Shown here in pieces: positions 36,058 to 44,038 of a stretch of 64,000 nt of DNA. Numbering within the stretch: the stretch's first letter is position 1; every line of letters begins with the position of its first letter. The stretch is from assembly GCA_021819435.1 (NCBI GenBank), contig JAKARB010000018.1, positions 1-64,000 of the forward strand, read 5' to 3'. The notes beneath the pieces were generated by a model that had not been told where the DNA came from, searched no databases, and saw nothing but the letters and a program-made list of their open reading frames with translations. This DNA is from Pseudomonadota bacterium (GTDB lineage: Bacteria; Pseudomonadota; Gammaproteobacteria; Burkholderiales; Burkholderiaceae_C). The translations under genes were made by a program, and so were the position numbers.

Positions 36058-38271
36058 TTACTTCTTGGGCGAGGGGTCGAAGGTTTCCAGGCCGGCGGCG
36101 ATCAGCTCGGGCGAGATGCCCAGCGACCACGCCACGGCGGCGGCGGCGAGCAGGGCCCGCACGCTGCTGCCAGCCACGGGCTGCTCGCCCATGCCTGCCG
36201 TGATGCGGCGCGCGGCGGCGCTGTCGAGGTCGGCGCAGCGGATCGCGGTGTGGCCGTTGTGGCTCAGCAGCACGTGGTGGCCTTGCACCGACACGGTCCT
36301 GCCGCCCTTGGCGCGGTGGGCTGCCAGCGCGGGGTTGTCGTGGTCGGTGTCGTAGAGGATGACATCGCCATCGCACAGCTCGGCCATTTCGAGCAGGCGG
36401 GCGTCGGCGGCATTGAGCACGGCCACGCCATCGGGCAGGACCACGTCCACCTGCGTGCGCAGCACCTTGAACATCTGCTGCGGCTCTTGGATGTCGTGGC
36501 GAGCCAGCGCCGATGCCACGGGCGCTTCGGCGCCACGCAGGTCGGTCACCACGCCGACGGCGCAGCGGTCGTAGGCCAGGCCGTCTTCGAGGATGGTCTC
36601 GGCGCCGTTTTCCAGCACGATGGCGTTGACCTCTCGGTTCATCAACAAGCGCTGGCCGGAAGCGAAGTTGGCACGGTTGCCGGCCTCGACCTGGCGGCTG
36701 CCCAGGAACAGGCCGTCTCGGCAGGCCAGGCCGACATGGCGGCCGCTCAGGTGCAGCAACCAGGCCACCAGGCGGGCGATGGCGGTGGTGCCCAGCGAGC
36801 CCGCCACGCCGATGATGGGCACGCGGCCCGTTTCGTCTTCGTGGAAAAGGTGGTCGGCGATGGCCTTGCCCACGGGGCGCGGCAGCCCTTCGGCCGGCTT
36901 GAGGTGCATCAGCAGGCCCGGGCCGGCGTTGACCTCGACGATGGCGCCGCGCTGAGGGGCCATCGGCTTGGAGACATCGGTGATCACCAGGTCGATGCCG
37001 GCGATGTCCAGGCCGACCACGCGGGCAGCCAGCGAAGCGGCGTGGGCCACATCGGGGTGGACCTCGTCGGTGCAATCGATGGCGACGTTGCCGTTGCGTT
37101 GCACCAGCACGCGCTGGCCGTCGGCGGGCACAGAGTCACCGCTCAGGCCCTGGCGCTCCAGCAACAGGCGCATGGCCGGCTCGCGATCGAGGATGATGGT
37201 TTCGAGCGGGAATTCTTCGGCCTCGCCACGGCGGGGGTCGCTGTTGAGCTGTTCGTCGATCAACTTGACGACGCTGTCGCGACCATTGCCGACGATCCAG
37301 AGGCTTTCGCCACGCGCCGCCGCCACCACCTTGCCGCCCACCACCAGCAGGCGATGCTCGTCGCCGGGGATGAAGCGCTCGACGATGACGTCGCTGCCCT
37401 CGGCCTCGGCGACCTTGAAGGCGGCTTCGACGTCGGCGCGCGTGCTGAGCTCCAGCGACACGCCACGGCCATGGTTGCCGTCCAGCGGCTTGACCACCAC
37501 CGGCAGGCCCAGGTCTTCGGCGGCTTCCCACGCGGCTTCGGGGCTGTCGACCACCTCGCCTTCGGGCACGGGCACGCCGCACGATTTGAGCAAGGTCTTG
37601 GTCAGGTCCTTGTTGCCGGCGATGCCTTCGGCGATGGCGCTGGTCTTGTCGGTCTCGGCCGTCCAGATGCGGCGCTGCGCGGCGCCGTAGCCCAGCTGGA
37701 CCAGGTTGCCGTCGTTCAGGCGGATGTGCGGGATGCCGCGGTCGGTGGCCGCGCCGACGATGGCGGCCGTGGACGGGCCGAGGTAGCAGTCGTCGATCTG
37801 GGTGCGGATGGCCTCGACGGCGGTGGGCACGTCGAAGGCTTCGTCGTTGATGGCGGCCATCAGCAGGCGGTGGCCCTGCTCCAGCGCCGCGCGGGCGACC
37901 TGCTCGTCGCGGGCGCGGAAAACCATGCGGTAGACGCCGGGCCGCGAGGTGCTGCGCGTCTGGCCGAAACCGGTGGGCATGCCCGAGAGGTTGAGCAGCT
38001 CGATGACGATGTGCTCCAGCACGTGGCCGGCCCAGGTGCCTTCTTCCAGGCGCTGGATGAAGCCGCCCCGCTCGCCCACGCCGCAGTGGTGCTCAATCAG
38101 CGCCGGCAGCCAGGTGGTGAGCCGCTGGTTGAAGCCGGGCAGCAGGTTGGAGGGGTGATCCTCCAGTTCGCCCAGGTCGAGCCAGACCTCCATGACGGGG
38201 CGGTAGGTCCAGATGTTGGGGCCACGCAGGTAGTTGATGCGCAGCAGTTTCAGGTCGTTCTTTTTGCTCAT
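36058..38271 (-). CDS. Second, shorter cyanophycin synthetase-like protein (CphA')
   Basis: This is a paralogue of the neighbouring synthetase (737 residues from MSKKNDLKLL). The N-terminal domain (LLRINYLRGPNIWTYRP) and ATP-grasp domain (about 180-460, with KPLDGNHGRGV and EVNAGPGLLMHLKP) are well kept. In the Mur ligase-like part the P-loop that reads GTNGKTT in the partner is GSLGTTA here (near residue 488), so the phosphate-binding lysine is missing, and the C-terminus is shorter. Bacteria with two cphA genes are known. Loss of one ATP site also recalls cyanobacterial CphA2, which polymerises beta-Asp-Arg dipeptides. That function for this protein is an inference. An in-frame ATG at 38322 is an alternative start. 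Confidence 0.88.
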   Translation of the reverse strand: MSKKNDLKLLRINYLRGPNIWTYRPVMEVWLDLGELEDHPSNLLPGFNQRLTTWLPALIEHHCGVGERGGFIQRLEEGTWAGHVLEHIVIELLNLSGMPTGFGQTRSTSRPGVYRMVFRARDEQVARAALEQGHRLLMAAINDEAFDVPTAVEAIRTQIDDCYLGPSTAAIVGAATDRGIPHIRLNDGNLVQLGYGAAQRRIWTAETDKTSAIAEGIAGNKDLTKTLLKSCGVPVPEGEVVDSPEAAWEAAEDLGLPVVVKPLDGNHGRGVSLELSTRADVEAAFKVAEAEGSDVIVERFIPGDEHRLLVVGGKVVAAARGESLWIVGNGRDSVVKLIDEQLNSDPRRGEAEEFPLETIILDREPAMRLLLERQGLSGDSVPADGQRVLVQRNGNVAIDCTDEVHPDVAHAASLAARVVGLDIAGIDLVITDVSKPMAPQRGAIVEVNAGPGLLMHLKPAEGLPRPVGKAIADHLFHEDETGRVPIIGVAGSLGTTAIARLVAWLLHLSGRHVGLACRDGLFLGSRQVEAGNRANFASGQRLLMNREVNAIVLENGAETILEDGLAYDRCAVGVVTDLRGAEAPVASALARHDIQEPQQMFKVLRTQVDVVLPDGVAVLNAADARLLEMAELCDGDVILYDTDHDNPALAAHRAKGGRTVSVQGHHVLLSHNGHTAIRCADLDSAAARRITAGMGEQPVAGSSVRALLAAAAVAWSLGISPELIAAGLETFDPSPKK

Positions 38272-38415
38272 TTCACCAGCCGGTGTTGCGTCCTGCTCTT
38301 GCTCGACAGTGCCAGTCACCATGGACCAAACCCCACATTGTGCGCCGGGCTTGGGCGAGAATGTGCGCTTGCGCGCTGGGAGATCTTCATTTTTCCCTCG
38401 CGAACCGACATCGCC

Positions 38416-40674
38416 ATGCACCAACACCATGCATCCGGGGCCGCCGGGCACCCGGCTGAACCAGAACACGCCAGCGCCGATTTGCCGCTGGCTGCCGATG
38501 AAAACGTCCTGAACCGCCTGGAGGTTGACCTCGACGGCGAATTGCGCTTCAGCACAAGCCCCCTGGTGCTGACCGACCGCCGCCTGTTGACGCGGGCTGC
38601 TGCCGGCGCAGGCTGGCAAAGCTGGGCCATCCAGCCAGGGCTGCAACTGCGCCACCACGACCACGCGGGCGTCGGCACCCTGTCATTGCACGATGTGAAC
38701 GGGCAACTGGCCCAATGGCGCTTCACCCTCGCCCTGCACGCCCCGGTGCTGCGCTTGGTGGAGCAGTTCGAACGCCGCCAGCAGGCCCTGCAAACCGGCC
38801 TGGCAGAGGAAGAAGACGACAGCGCTCGCTGCCCCACCTGCAAGGCCCAGATGCCGCCCGACGCGGAAGAGTGCCCGGTCTGCCACCGTGAGAACCAGGC
38901 GCCGCCTTCGACCTGGGTGCTGCTGCGCCTGTGGCGCTTTGCCCGCCCCTACCAGGGCAAGCTGCTGGCGGGTTTCCTGCTCACGCTGGCCTCCACCGCC
39001 GCCACCTTGGTGCCGCCCTACCTGACCATGCCGCTGATGGACCAGGTGCTGATCCCCTTCCAGAACGGCCAGGCCATCGACACCGAGAAGGTCTACCTGT
39101 TGCTGGGCGGCCTGCTCGGCTCGGCGCTGCTGGCCTGGGCGCTGGGCTGGGCGCGCACCTACCTGCTGGCGCTGGTCTCCGAGCGCATCGGCGCCGACCT
39201 GCGCACCACCACCTTCGAGCACCTGATGCGCCTGTCGCTGGACTACTTCGGCTCCAAGCGCACCGGCGACCTGATGAACCGCGTCGGCTCCGAGACCGAC
39301 CGCATCAACGTCTTCCTGTCGCTGCATGCGCTCGACTTCGCCACCGACGTGTTGATGATCGCCATGACGGCCGTCATCCTCGTGTCCATCAACCCGTGGC
39401 TGGCGCTGGTCACCCTGGTGCCCCTGCCCTTCATCGCCTGGCTGATCCACCTGGTGCGCGACCGCCTGCGCACCGGCTTCGAGAAGATCGACCGCGTCTG
39501 GGGCGAGGTCACCAACGTGCTGGCCGACACCATCCCCGGCATCCGCGTGGTCAAGGCCTTCGCCCAGGAAAAGCGCGAGGCCGACCGCTTTCGCGCCGCC
39601 AACCAGTACAACCTCGAGGTCAACGACAAGCTCAACAAGACCTGGTCGCTGTTCACGCCGACGGTGTCGCTGCTGACCGAGATCGGCCTGCTGGTGGTCT
39701 GGGCGTTCGGCATCTGGCTGGTCTCGCACCACGACATCACCGTGGGTGTGCTGACGGCCTTCATCGCCTACATCGGGCGCTTCTACGGCCGGCTCGACTC
39801 GATGAGCCGCATCGTCTCGGTCACGCAGAAGGCGGCGGCCGGCGCGAAGCGCATCTTCGACATCCTCGACCACGTCTCCAACGTGCCGGACCCGGTCAAC
39901 CCTGTGCCGATGAAGTCGCTCGAAGGCCGCATCGAGATGGACGGCATCGGCTTCCGCTATGGCAGCCGTTCGGTGATCCGGGGCCTGAGCCTGGACATCC
40001 GGCCCGGCGAGATGATCGGCCTGGTGGGTCATTCGGGCTCGGGCAAATCGACGCTGGTCAACCTGATCTGCCGCTTCTACGACGTGACCGACGGCGCCAT
40101 CCGCGTCGATGGGGTCGACATCCGCCGCATCGCAGTGGCTGACTTCCGCCGCCACATCGGCTTGGTGCTGCAAGAGCCCTTCCTGTTCTTCGGCACCATC
40201 GCGGAGAACATCGCCTACGGCAAGCCCGAGGCCACGCGCGAAGAAATCATCGCCGCCGCCCGCGCCGCCCACGCACATGACTTCATCCTGCGCCTGCCGC
40301 ATGGCTATGACTCGCTGGTGGGCGAGCGCGGCCAGGGTCTGTCGGGCGGCGAGCGCCAGCGCATCAGCATCGCGCGGGCGCTGCTCATCAACCCGCGCAT
40401 CCTGATCATGGACGAGGCCACCTCGGCGGTGGACACCGAAACCGAGAAGGAGATCCAGAAGGCGCTGGACAACCTCGTGCAGGGCCGCACCACCATCGCC
40501 ATCGCCCACCGGCTTTCGACGCTGCGCAAGGCCGACCGGCTGGTGGTGATGGACAAGGGCCAGGTCGTCGAGGTCGGCCCGCACGACGAGCTGATGGAAC
40601 GCCGCGGCGCCTACTGGCGCCTGTACGAAGCCCAGGCCCGCAAGGCCGAGCAGGACGCGCTGCTCGAAAGCTGA
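38416..40674 (+). CDS. Cyanophycin-locus ABC exporter with N-terminal zinc-ribbon region
   Basis: This is a fused membrane/ATPase half-transporter of the MsbA type. Residues 1-135 form a soluble region that looks like a PH-type fold. Next comes a zinc ribbon with two Cys pairs (CPTC...CPVC, about 139-157), which is unusual for this class. A six-helix exporter domain (about 170-480) and the ATPase follow: Walker [12 protein letters not shown] near 540, signature LSGGERQR near 642, and Walker [13 protein letters not shown]. The ATG at 38416 gives 752 residues; a longer frame upstream runs antisense to CphA' and is rejected. I recall annotations calling this family cyanophycin metabolism-associated. 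The substrate is unknown. A DUF1854 gene follows by 15 bp. Confidence 0.9.
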   Translation: MHQHHASGAAGHPAEPEHASADLPLAADENVLNRLEVDLDGELRFSTSPLVLTDRRLLTRAAAGAGWQSWAIQPGLQLRHHDHAGVGTLSLHDVNGQLAQWRFTLALHAPVLRLVEQFERRQQALQTGLAEEEDDSARCPTCKAQMPPDAEECPVCHRENQAPPSTWVLLRLWRFARPYQGKLLAGFLLTLASTAATLVPPYLTMPLMDQVLIPFQNGQAIDTEKVYLLLGGLLGSALLAWALGWARTYLLALVSERIGADLRTTTFEHLMRLSLDYFGSKRTGDLMNRVGSETDRINVFLSLHALDFATDVLMIAMTAVILVSINPWLALVTLVPLPFIAWLIHLVRDRLRTGFEKIDRVWGEVTNVLADTIPGIRVVKAFAQEKREADRFRAANQYNLEVNDKLNKTWSLFTPTVSLLTEIGLLVVWAFGIWLVSHHDITVGVLTAFIAYIGRFYGRLDSMSRIVSVTQKAAAGAKRIFDILDHVSNVPDPVNPVPMKSLEGRIEMDGIGFRYGSRSVIRGLSLDIRPGEMIGLVGHSGSGKSTLVNLICRFYDVTDGAIRVDGVDIRRIAVADFRRHIGLVLQEPFLFFGTIAENIAYGKPEATREEIIAAARAAHAHDFILRLPHGYDSLVGERGQGLSGGERQRISIARALLINPRILIMDEATSAVDTETEKEIQKALDNLVQGRTTIAIAHRLSTLRKADRLVVMDKGQVVEVGPHDELMERRGAYWRLYEAQARKAEQDALLES

Positions 40675-40689
40675 GCCGCGAAAGACGCC

Positions 40690-41160
40690 ATGACCACACA
40701 TGACTTCACCCTGGCCCGCGACAGCCACGGCCGACTGAACCTGACCCTCGCCGATGGCACCGTGCACGAGGGCATCGTGCCCGTGCGTGCCTTCCCCATC
40801 AGCGCGCCTGATGGCGGCTTGTCACTGGTCAGCGCCGATGGTCACGAGCTGCGCTGGATCGACCGGCTGGCCGACCTGCCCGCCTCCGCCCGCGATTTGA
40901 TCAACGCCGAACTCACCGTGCGCGAGTTCACCCCGATGATCAGCCGCATCGTCGAGGTCTCGACCTTCTCCACCCCCAGCACCTGGACGGTGGAGACGGA
41001 CCGAGGCCGCACCGAGTTGGTCTTGAAAAGCGAAGACGACATCCGTCGGCTGGGCAACGGCCGCCTGCTCATCTCGACGGCGCAGGGCATGCAGTTTGGT
41101 GTCGCGCAGGCATCCGACCTCGATCGGCATTCGCGCAAACTGCTGGAACGCTTTCTCTGA
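40690..41160 (+). CDS. Cyanophycin-associated DUF1854 family protein
   Basis: This is a soluble 156-residue protein of the DUF1854 family, which I recall as repeatedly found beside cyanophycin synthetases and the zinc-ribbon ABC exporter. It has a beta-rich N-terminal half (FTLARDSHGRLNLTLADG, IVPVRAFPISAPDGG) and the conserved block LVSADGHELRWIDRLADLP. The later ELTVREFTPMISRI segment and the ISTAQGMQFGV stretch are also well kept. It has no signal peptide or membrane helix. It is immediately downstream of the exporter and most likely works with it. No biochemical role is known to me. Confidence 0.88.
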   Translation: MTTHDFTLARDSHGRLNLTLADGTVHEGIVPVRAFPISAPDGGLSLVSADGHELRWIDRLADLPASARDLINAELTVREFTPMISRIVEVSTFSTPSTWTVETDRGRTELVLKSEDDIRRLGNGRLLISTAQGMQFGVAQASDLDRHSRKLLERFL

Positions 41161-41308
41161 ACTTCAGGCCATCGATGCCGAGGACGACGGCGCGGCAGAC
41201 CACGACTTCGCCGCTGGGCACCACCGAGTCGCCTTGATGTGGAGCAAGGCCATCCTTGGCCAGACGCCGAGAATGGATCGCAGTCCCCCTCTGATAAAGG
41301 AGCCTGCC

Positions 41309-41863
41309 ATGTCCGCCATCCTCCAGCCCTCCGCCACGCTCGCGCCACGCGAACGCGCCATGCAGCCCTTCGACGTGCTCGACAGTTGCCACCGAGAGGT
41401 CGTGGTCAAGCTGCAGCAGATGAATGATCTGATCGATCACCTGGCTGACAAAGGCGTGGACGCCCACGCCAAGGAAACCGCCCACGAGATCTTCATGTTC
41501 TTCATGAACACCGCCCGCGAACACCACCTCGATGAGGAACGCCATGTCTTCCCGGCCTTGCTGCGCAGCGGTCGCGCGGACCTGATCGACGCCACCTTGC
41601 GCTTACAGCAGGACCACGGCTGGATCGAGGAAGACTGGCTGGAGCTGGCACCCCAGTTCGAATCGATCGCGGCGGGCTACCACTGGTTCAACATCGATCA
41701 GTTGCGGCTGACCGTGCCGGTGTTCCAGGCGCTCTACCACGATCACATTGCGCTGGAAGAAGCGCTGATCTACCCCGAGGCGCGCGCCCGCATCACCGAG
41801 TGGGACCTCCAGGGCATGGGCAGGGAGATGGCGCAGCGGCGCAAGCAGCGCGGGGGCGATTGA
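41309..41863 (+). CDS. Hemerythrin-like (HHE) domain protein
   Basis: This is a four-helix-bundle protein likely to bind a di-iron centre. Candidate ligands follow the HHE pattern: His in DSCHREVV, HHLDEERHVFP, LQQDHGWIEEDW, and HDHIALEEALIYP. It has 184 residues and no signal peptide. The start at 41309 is supported by AAAGGAG. Functions in the family include oxygen or nitric oxide sensing and iron-sulfur repair; none can be chosen here. It lies 148 bp after the DUF1854 gene, with its own ribosome-binding site. Confidence 0.85.
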   Translation: MSAILQPSATLAPRERAMQPFDVLDSCHREVVVKLQQMNDLIDHLADKGVDAHAKETAHEIFMFFMNTAREHHLDEERHVFPALLRSGRADLIDATLRLQQDHGWIEEDWLELAPQFESIAAGYHWFNIDQLRLTVPVFQALYHDHIALEEALIYPEARARITEWDLQGMGREMAQRRKQRGGD

Positions 41864-41884
41864 AAAGCAAGACGAAAAGCAAAA

Positions 41885-41914
41885 CGCGCCGGCTCCAAAG
41901 CGGAGCGCTGCGCG
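41885..41914 (-). terminator. Terminator downstream of the HU gene
   Basis: GCTCC pairs with GGAGC around AAAGC, extended by outer CGCGC/GCGCG. Read on the minus strand the stem is followed by TTTTGCTTTTCG. It lies just past the HU stop and is convergent with the hemerythrin gene. Confidence 0.55.
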
Positions 41915-41961
41915 TTGCTGCGCGGACCATCCCCGGCCAGAGCCCGGGGACTTCCTTCACA

Positions 41962-42306
41962 TCACTTCTTGGCCTTCTTGGCAGCGGCCTTCTTGGCCGG
42001 GGCTGCGGCGCCCGCCTTGCGAGCTGCGGCCTTGGGGTCAACGGCGGCCTTGAAGGTGGCGCCGGGGGTGAACTTGGGCAGCTTGGCAGCGGCGATCTTG
42101 ATCTTCGCGCCGGTGCTGGGGTTCACGCCATTGCGGGCGGCACGGGCGTGCTGCTTGAACGTACCGAAGCCAGGCACCGTGACGGCGTCACCCTTCTTCA
42201 CGGCGGTGACGATGGTGTCGAGCAGCGTGTCCAGGATGCGGCCGGCTTCGGCTTTGGACAGGGTGTGCTGGTCAGCCAGACGCTGGATGAGGTCAGTCTT
42301 GTTCAT
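41962..42306 (-). CDS. HU family DNA-binding protein with lysine/alanine-rich tail
   Basis: This is a nucleoid-associated histone-like protein. The first 90 residues are a standard HU fold (MNKTDLIQRLADQHTLSKAE, GDAVTVPGFGTFKQHARAAR, then NPSTGAKIKI and FTPGATFKAAV). The last 25 residues are a basic low-complexity tail (AAPAKKAAAKKAKK) resembling eukaryotic histone H1-type tails, seen in some HU paralogues of betaproteobacteria. The start is at 42306. It has 114 residues. Confidence 0.93.
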   Translation of the reverse strand: MNKTDLIQRLADQHTLSKAEAGRILDTLLDTIVTAVKKGDAVTVPGFGTFKQHARAARNGVNPSTGAKIKIAAAKLPKFTPGATFKAAVDPKAAARKAGAAAPAKKAAAKKAKK

Positions 42307-42750
42307 GAATGAGTTTCTGGAAGGCTCCCGCAAATGACGGGCAAGGTATTGTGCAACCAAGAATGCCTTTTGGCACGGCTCCAGATCAATCGATTGCCCT
42401 GAGAGCCGCTGTTCATCGGGCATCTGGGGCCCCACCCGACCGAAACTACGATGAACACGGGGTTCGGGCGGGATCAGATCGCGCCAAAATGCCGAAATCG
42501 CCGATCACGCCTGGGCTGGATGGCTCATGGGCCGACACCCGCCGGGCGTTGCGCGCGCGCAGGGTGTCGCATGAAGCCGACAGCCGCCAAGGTCGATCTG
42601 GCGCGCAAAGCCGCAGCCCCACCGTCGCGCCCCTTGAGCCAGGATGTCGCACTGCAATGGGGGCCGACGGCTTCGCGAATGCTACAAATGTCATGGACCG
42701 GCGCCGCTGCGATTTCATGGCGAAACAGCGCGAGCCCATGCTTTGAACCC
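42307..42750. other. Intergenic region upstream of HU
   Basis: This 444-bp stretch has no convincing gene. A candidate HU promoter lies at 42348-42376 (listed separately). Several overlapping open frames run through 42450-42750 on both strands, but their composition does not favour one. Confidence 0.35.
42348..42376 (-). promoter_or_regulatory. Candidate promoter for the HU gene
   Basis: On the minus strand GTGCCA (42376-42371) and CACAAT (42353-42348) are separated by 17 bp, each matching the sigma-70 consensus at four of six positions. The predicted leader to the HU ATG is about 35 nt. Confidence 0.35.
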
Positions 42751-43188
42751 ATGCAAGTCTCTGCTTGTCCACCCCTGGTAAAGCTCGCGCGCCCGGCGCC
42801 GGCCTGGCCCCGCCTGGCGGCCTGCTGGCTGCTGTGCCTGCTGGCGCTGACCGCTGGCGCGATGGGGGCCACAACACACCCTGCGCTGGCAGGGCCGACA
42901 GGGCAGGTGCAAGATCAGGTGCAAGCTCCAACGCAGAGGCCCATGCCTGTGGCAGCGGTCACATCCATGGTCGCCATGACCGTTTCGGCGGAGGCCGTGA
43001 TGGCCAAAAGCGTGGGCCTGGAAAGGCCTCCGGTGCACGCATCAGCGCTTCGACGCTGGGGCCTGCGTGCGCTGGCGCTGGGCGTCGGCGCGGGCATGGG
43101 TTGGGCGTTCTTGCGCCTGGGGGCCAACACGGCAAAGCGGAAAAAAACGGCCCACGATGAGGTGCCCCGAAAAGTGCATCGATCGTGA
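42751..43188 (+). CDS. Hypothetical small membrane protein
   Basis: This is a possible 145-residue protein with no recognised family. It has a hydrophobic segment near the N-terminus (LAACWLLCLLALTAGAMGA), a Gln/Pro/Thr-rich middle, and a second hydrophobic stretch near the C-terminus (LRALALGVGAGMGWAFL) followed by a basic tail. Codon choice in the second half (frequent CTG, GGC, GCG) looks like the neighbouring genes. There is no clear ribosome-binding site, and the frame stays open upstream to 42451, so the start is uncertain. It ends 23 bp from the convergent response-regulator gene. Confidence 0.4.
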   Translation: MQVSACPPLVKLARPAPAWPRLAACWLLCLLALTAGAMGATTHPALAGPTGQVQDQVQAPTQRPMPVAAVTSMVAMTVSAEAVMAKSVGLERPPVHASALRRWGLRALALGVGAGMGWAFLRLGANTAKRKKTAHDEVPRKVHRS

Positions 43189-43211
43189 CGCTGGCCAACG
43201 CCCCACGGCCT

Positions 43212-43961
43212 TCAGAAAAGGGTGTCCACGGTCGCGGCGAATCGGTAGCCAGCGCCACGCTCGGTGAGGATCAGCGCGGGCTTGAGTGCGTCGGGTTCGA
43301 TCTTGCGGCGCAAGCGCAGCACCTGCACATCGACGGTGCGGTCGTAAACCTCGGCGTTGTGCAGGCGGGTCATGCTGAGCAGTTGGTCGCGGCTCAACAC
43401 CCGCTGAGGCGCGCTGCAAAAAGCCACCAGCAAGCTGAACTCGTGGTTGCTGAGTTCGACCTGCTGTCCATCGGGCGCCGTCAGGCGGCGCGTGCGCAGG
43501 TTCAACTCCCAGCCCGCGAATCGAAATGCGCGGCGCTTGTCGTCTTGCACGTTGATTTCGGCGCTCACCTGGTAACGGCGCATCACGGCGCGCAGGCGAG
43601 CGAGCAGCTCGCGGGGGCTGAACGGCTTGGTAACGTAGTCGTCTGCGCCGAACTCCAGGCCCATCACCCGGTCGGCCTCTTCGTTTTTGCCAGTGAGCAG
43701 CACGATGGGAACGTTGGCGCGCTCGCGCAACTGCCGCGCCAGGTGCAGGCCATCTTCCCCAGGCAGTTTCAAATCAAGCACGACGATGTCGATGGCTTCG
43801 CTGTCGAAAGCCGTCAGCATGTCTTTCCCGTTGCCCACCGAGGTGACGCGCATCTCGTTGTCGCAGAGGTAGTCGGTGAGCAGCTCGCGGATGGCGGGGT
43901 CATCGTCGACCACGAGGACATGGGGCTGCGTCTGGGCGGCGTCGAGTCCGGATCCGAGCAT
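43212..43961 (-). CDS. Two-component response regulator, OmpR family
   Basis: This is a DNA-binding response regulator. The receiver domain (about 13-125) has the acidic pocket VVDDD, the phosphorylatable D63 in VVLDLKLPGEDG, the switch Thr in VLLTGK, and the conserved Lys in TKPFSPREL. A winged-helix effector domain follows (about 150-245, with LSNHEFSLLVAFCSAPQRVL, DRTVDVQVLRLRRKIE and GAGYRF). The start at 43961 gives 249 residues. It is divergent from a hybrid sensor kinase 77 bp away, presumably its partner. Confidence 0.94.
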   Translation of the reverse strand: MLGSGLDAAQTQPHVLVVDDDPAIRELLTDYLCDNEMRVTSVGNGKDMLTAFDSEAIDIVVLDLKLPGEDGLHLARQLRERANVPIVLLTGKNEEADRVMGLEFGADDYVTKPFSPRELLARLRAVMRRYQVSAEINVQDDKRRAFRFAGWELNLRTRRLTAPDGQQVELSNHEFSLLVAFCSAPQRVLSRDQLLSMTRLHNAEVYDRTVDVQVLRLRRKIEPDALKPALILTERGAGYRFAATVDTLF

Positions 43962-44038
43962 GGTGGTTTCAGGTCTAATGGGTCGATGATCGAACGCTCG
44001 AAGCGTCGCGCAACTGTAACGCACCCACTGTCCACGCC

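Noticed and set aside
36026..38271. Second synthetase as a pseudogene
   Set aside because: The frame is intact for 737 codons and the ATP-grasp motifs are preserved. Only the Mur-type P-loop is altered, which fits specialised paralogues.
36010..38415. Long N-terminal extension of the ABC exporter frame (total about 1550 residues)
   Set aside because: The first 800 codons run antisense to the well-supported second cyanophycin synthetase and have shadow-type composition. The exporter begins cleanly at 38416.
38683..40767. Long minus-strand open frame opposite the ABC exporter
   Set aside because: It is rich in His, Gln, Gly and Val as expected for the complement of a high-GC gene, and no family features are seen.
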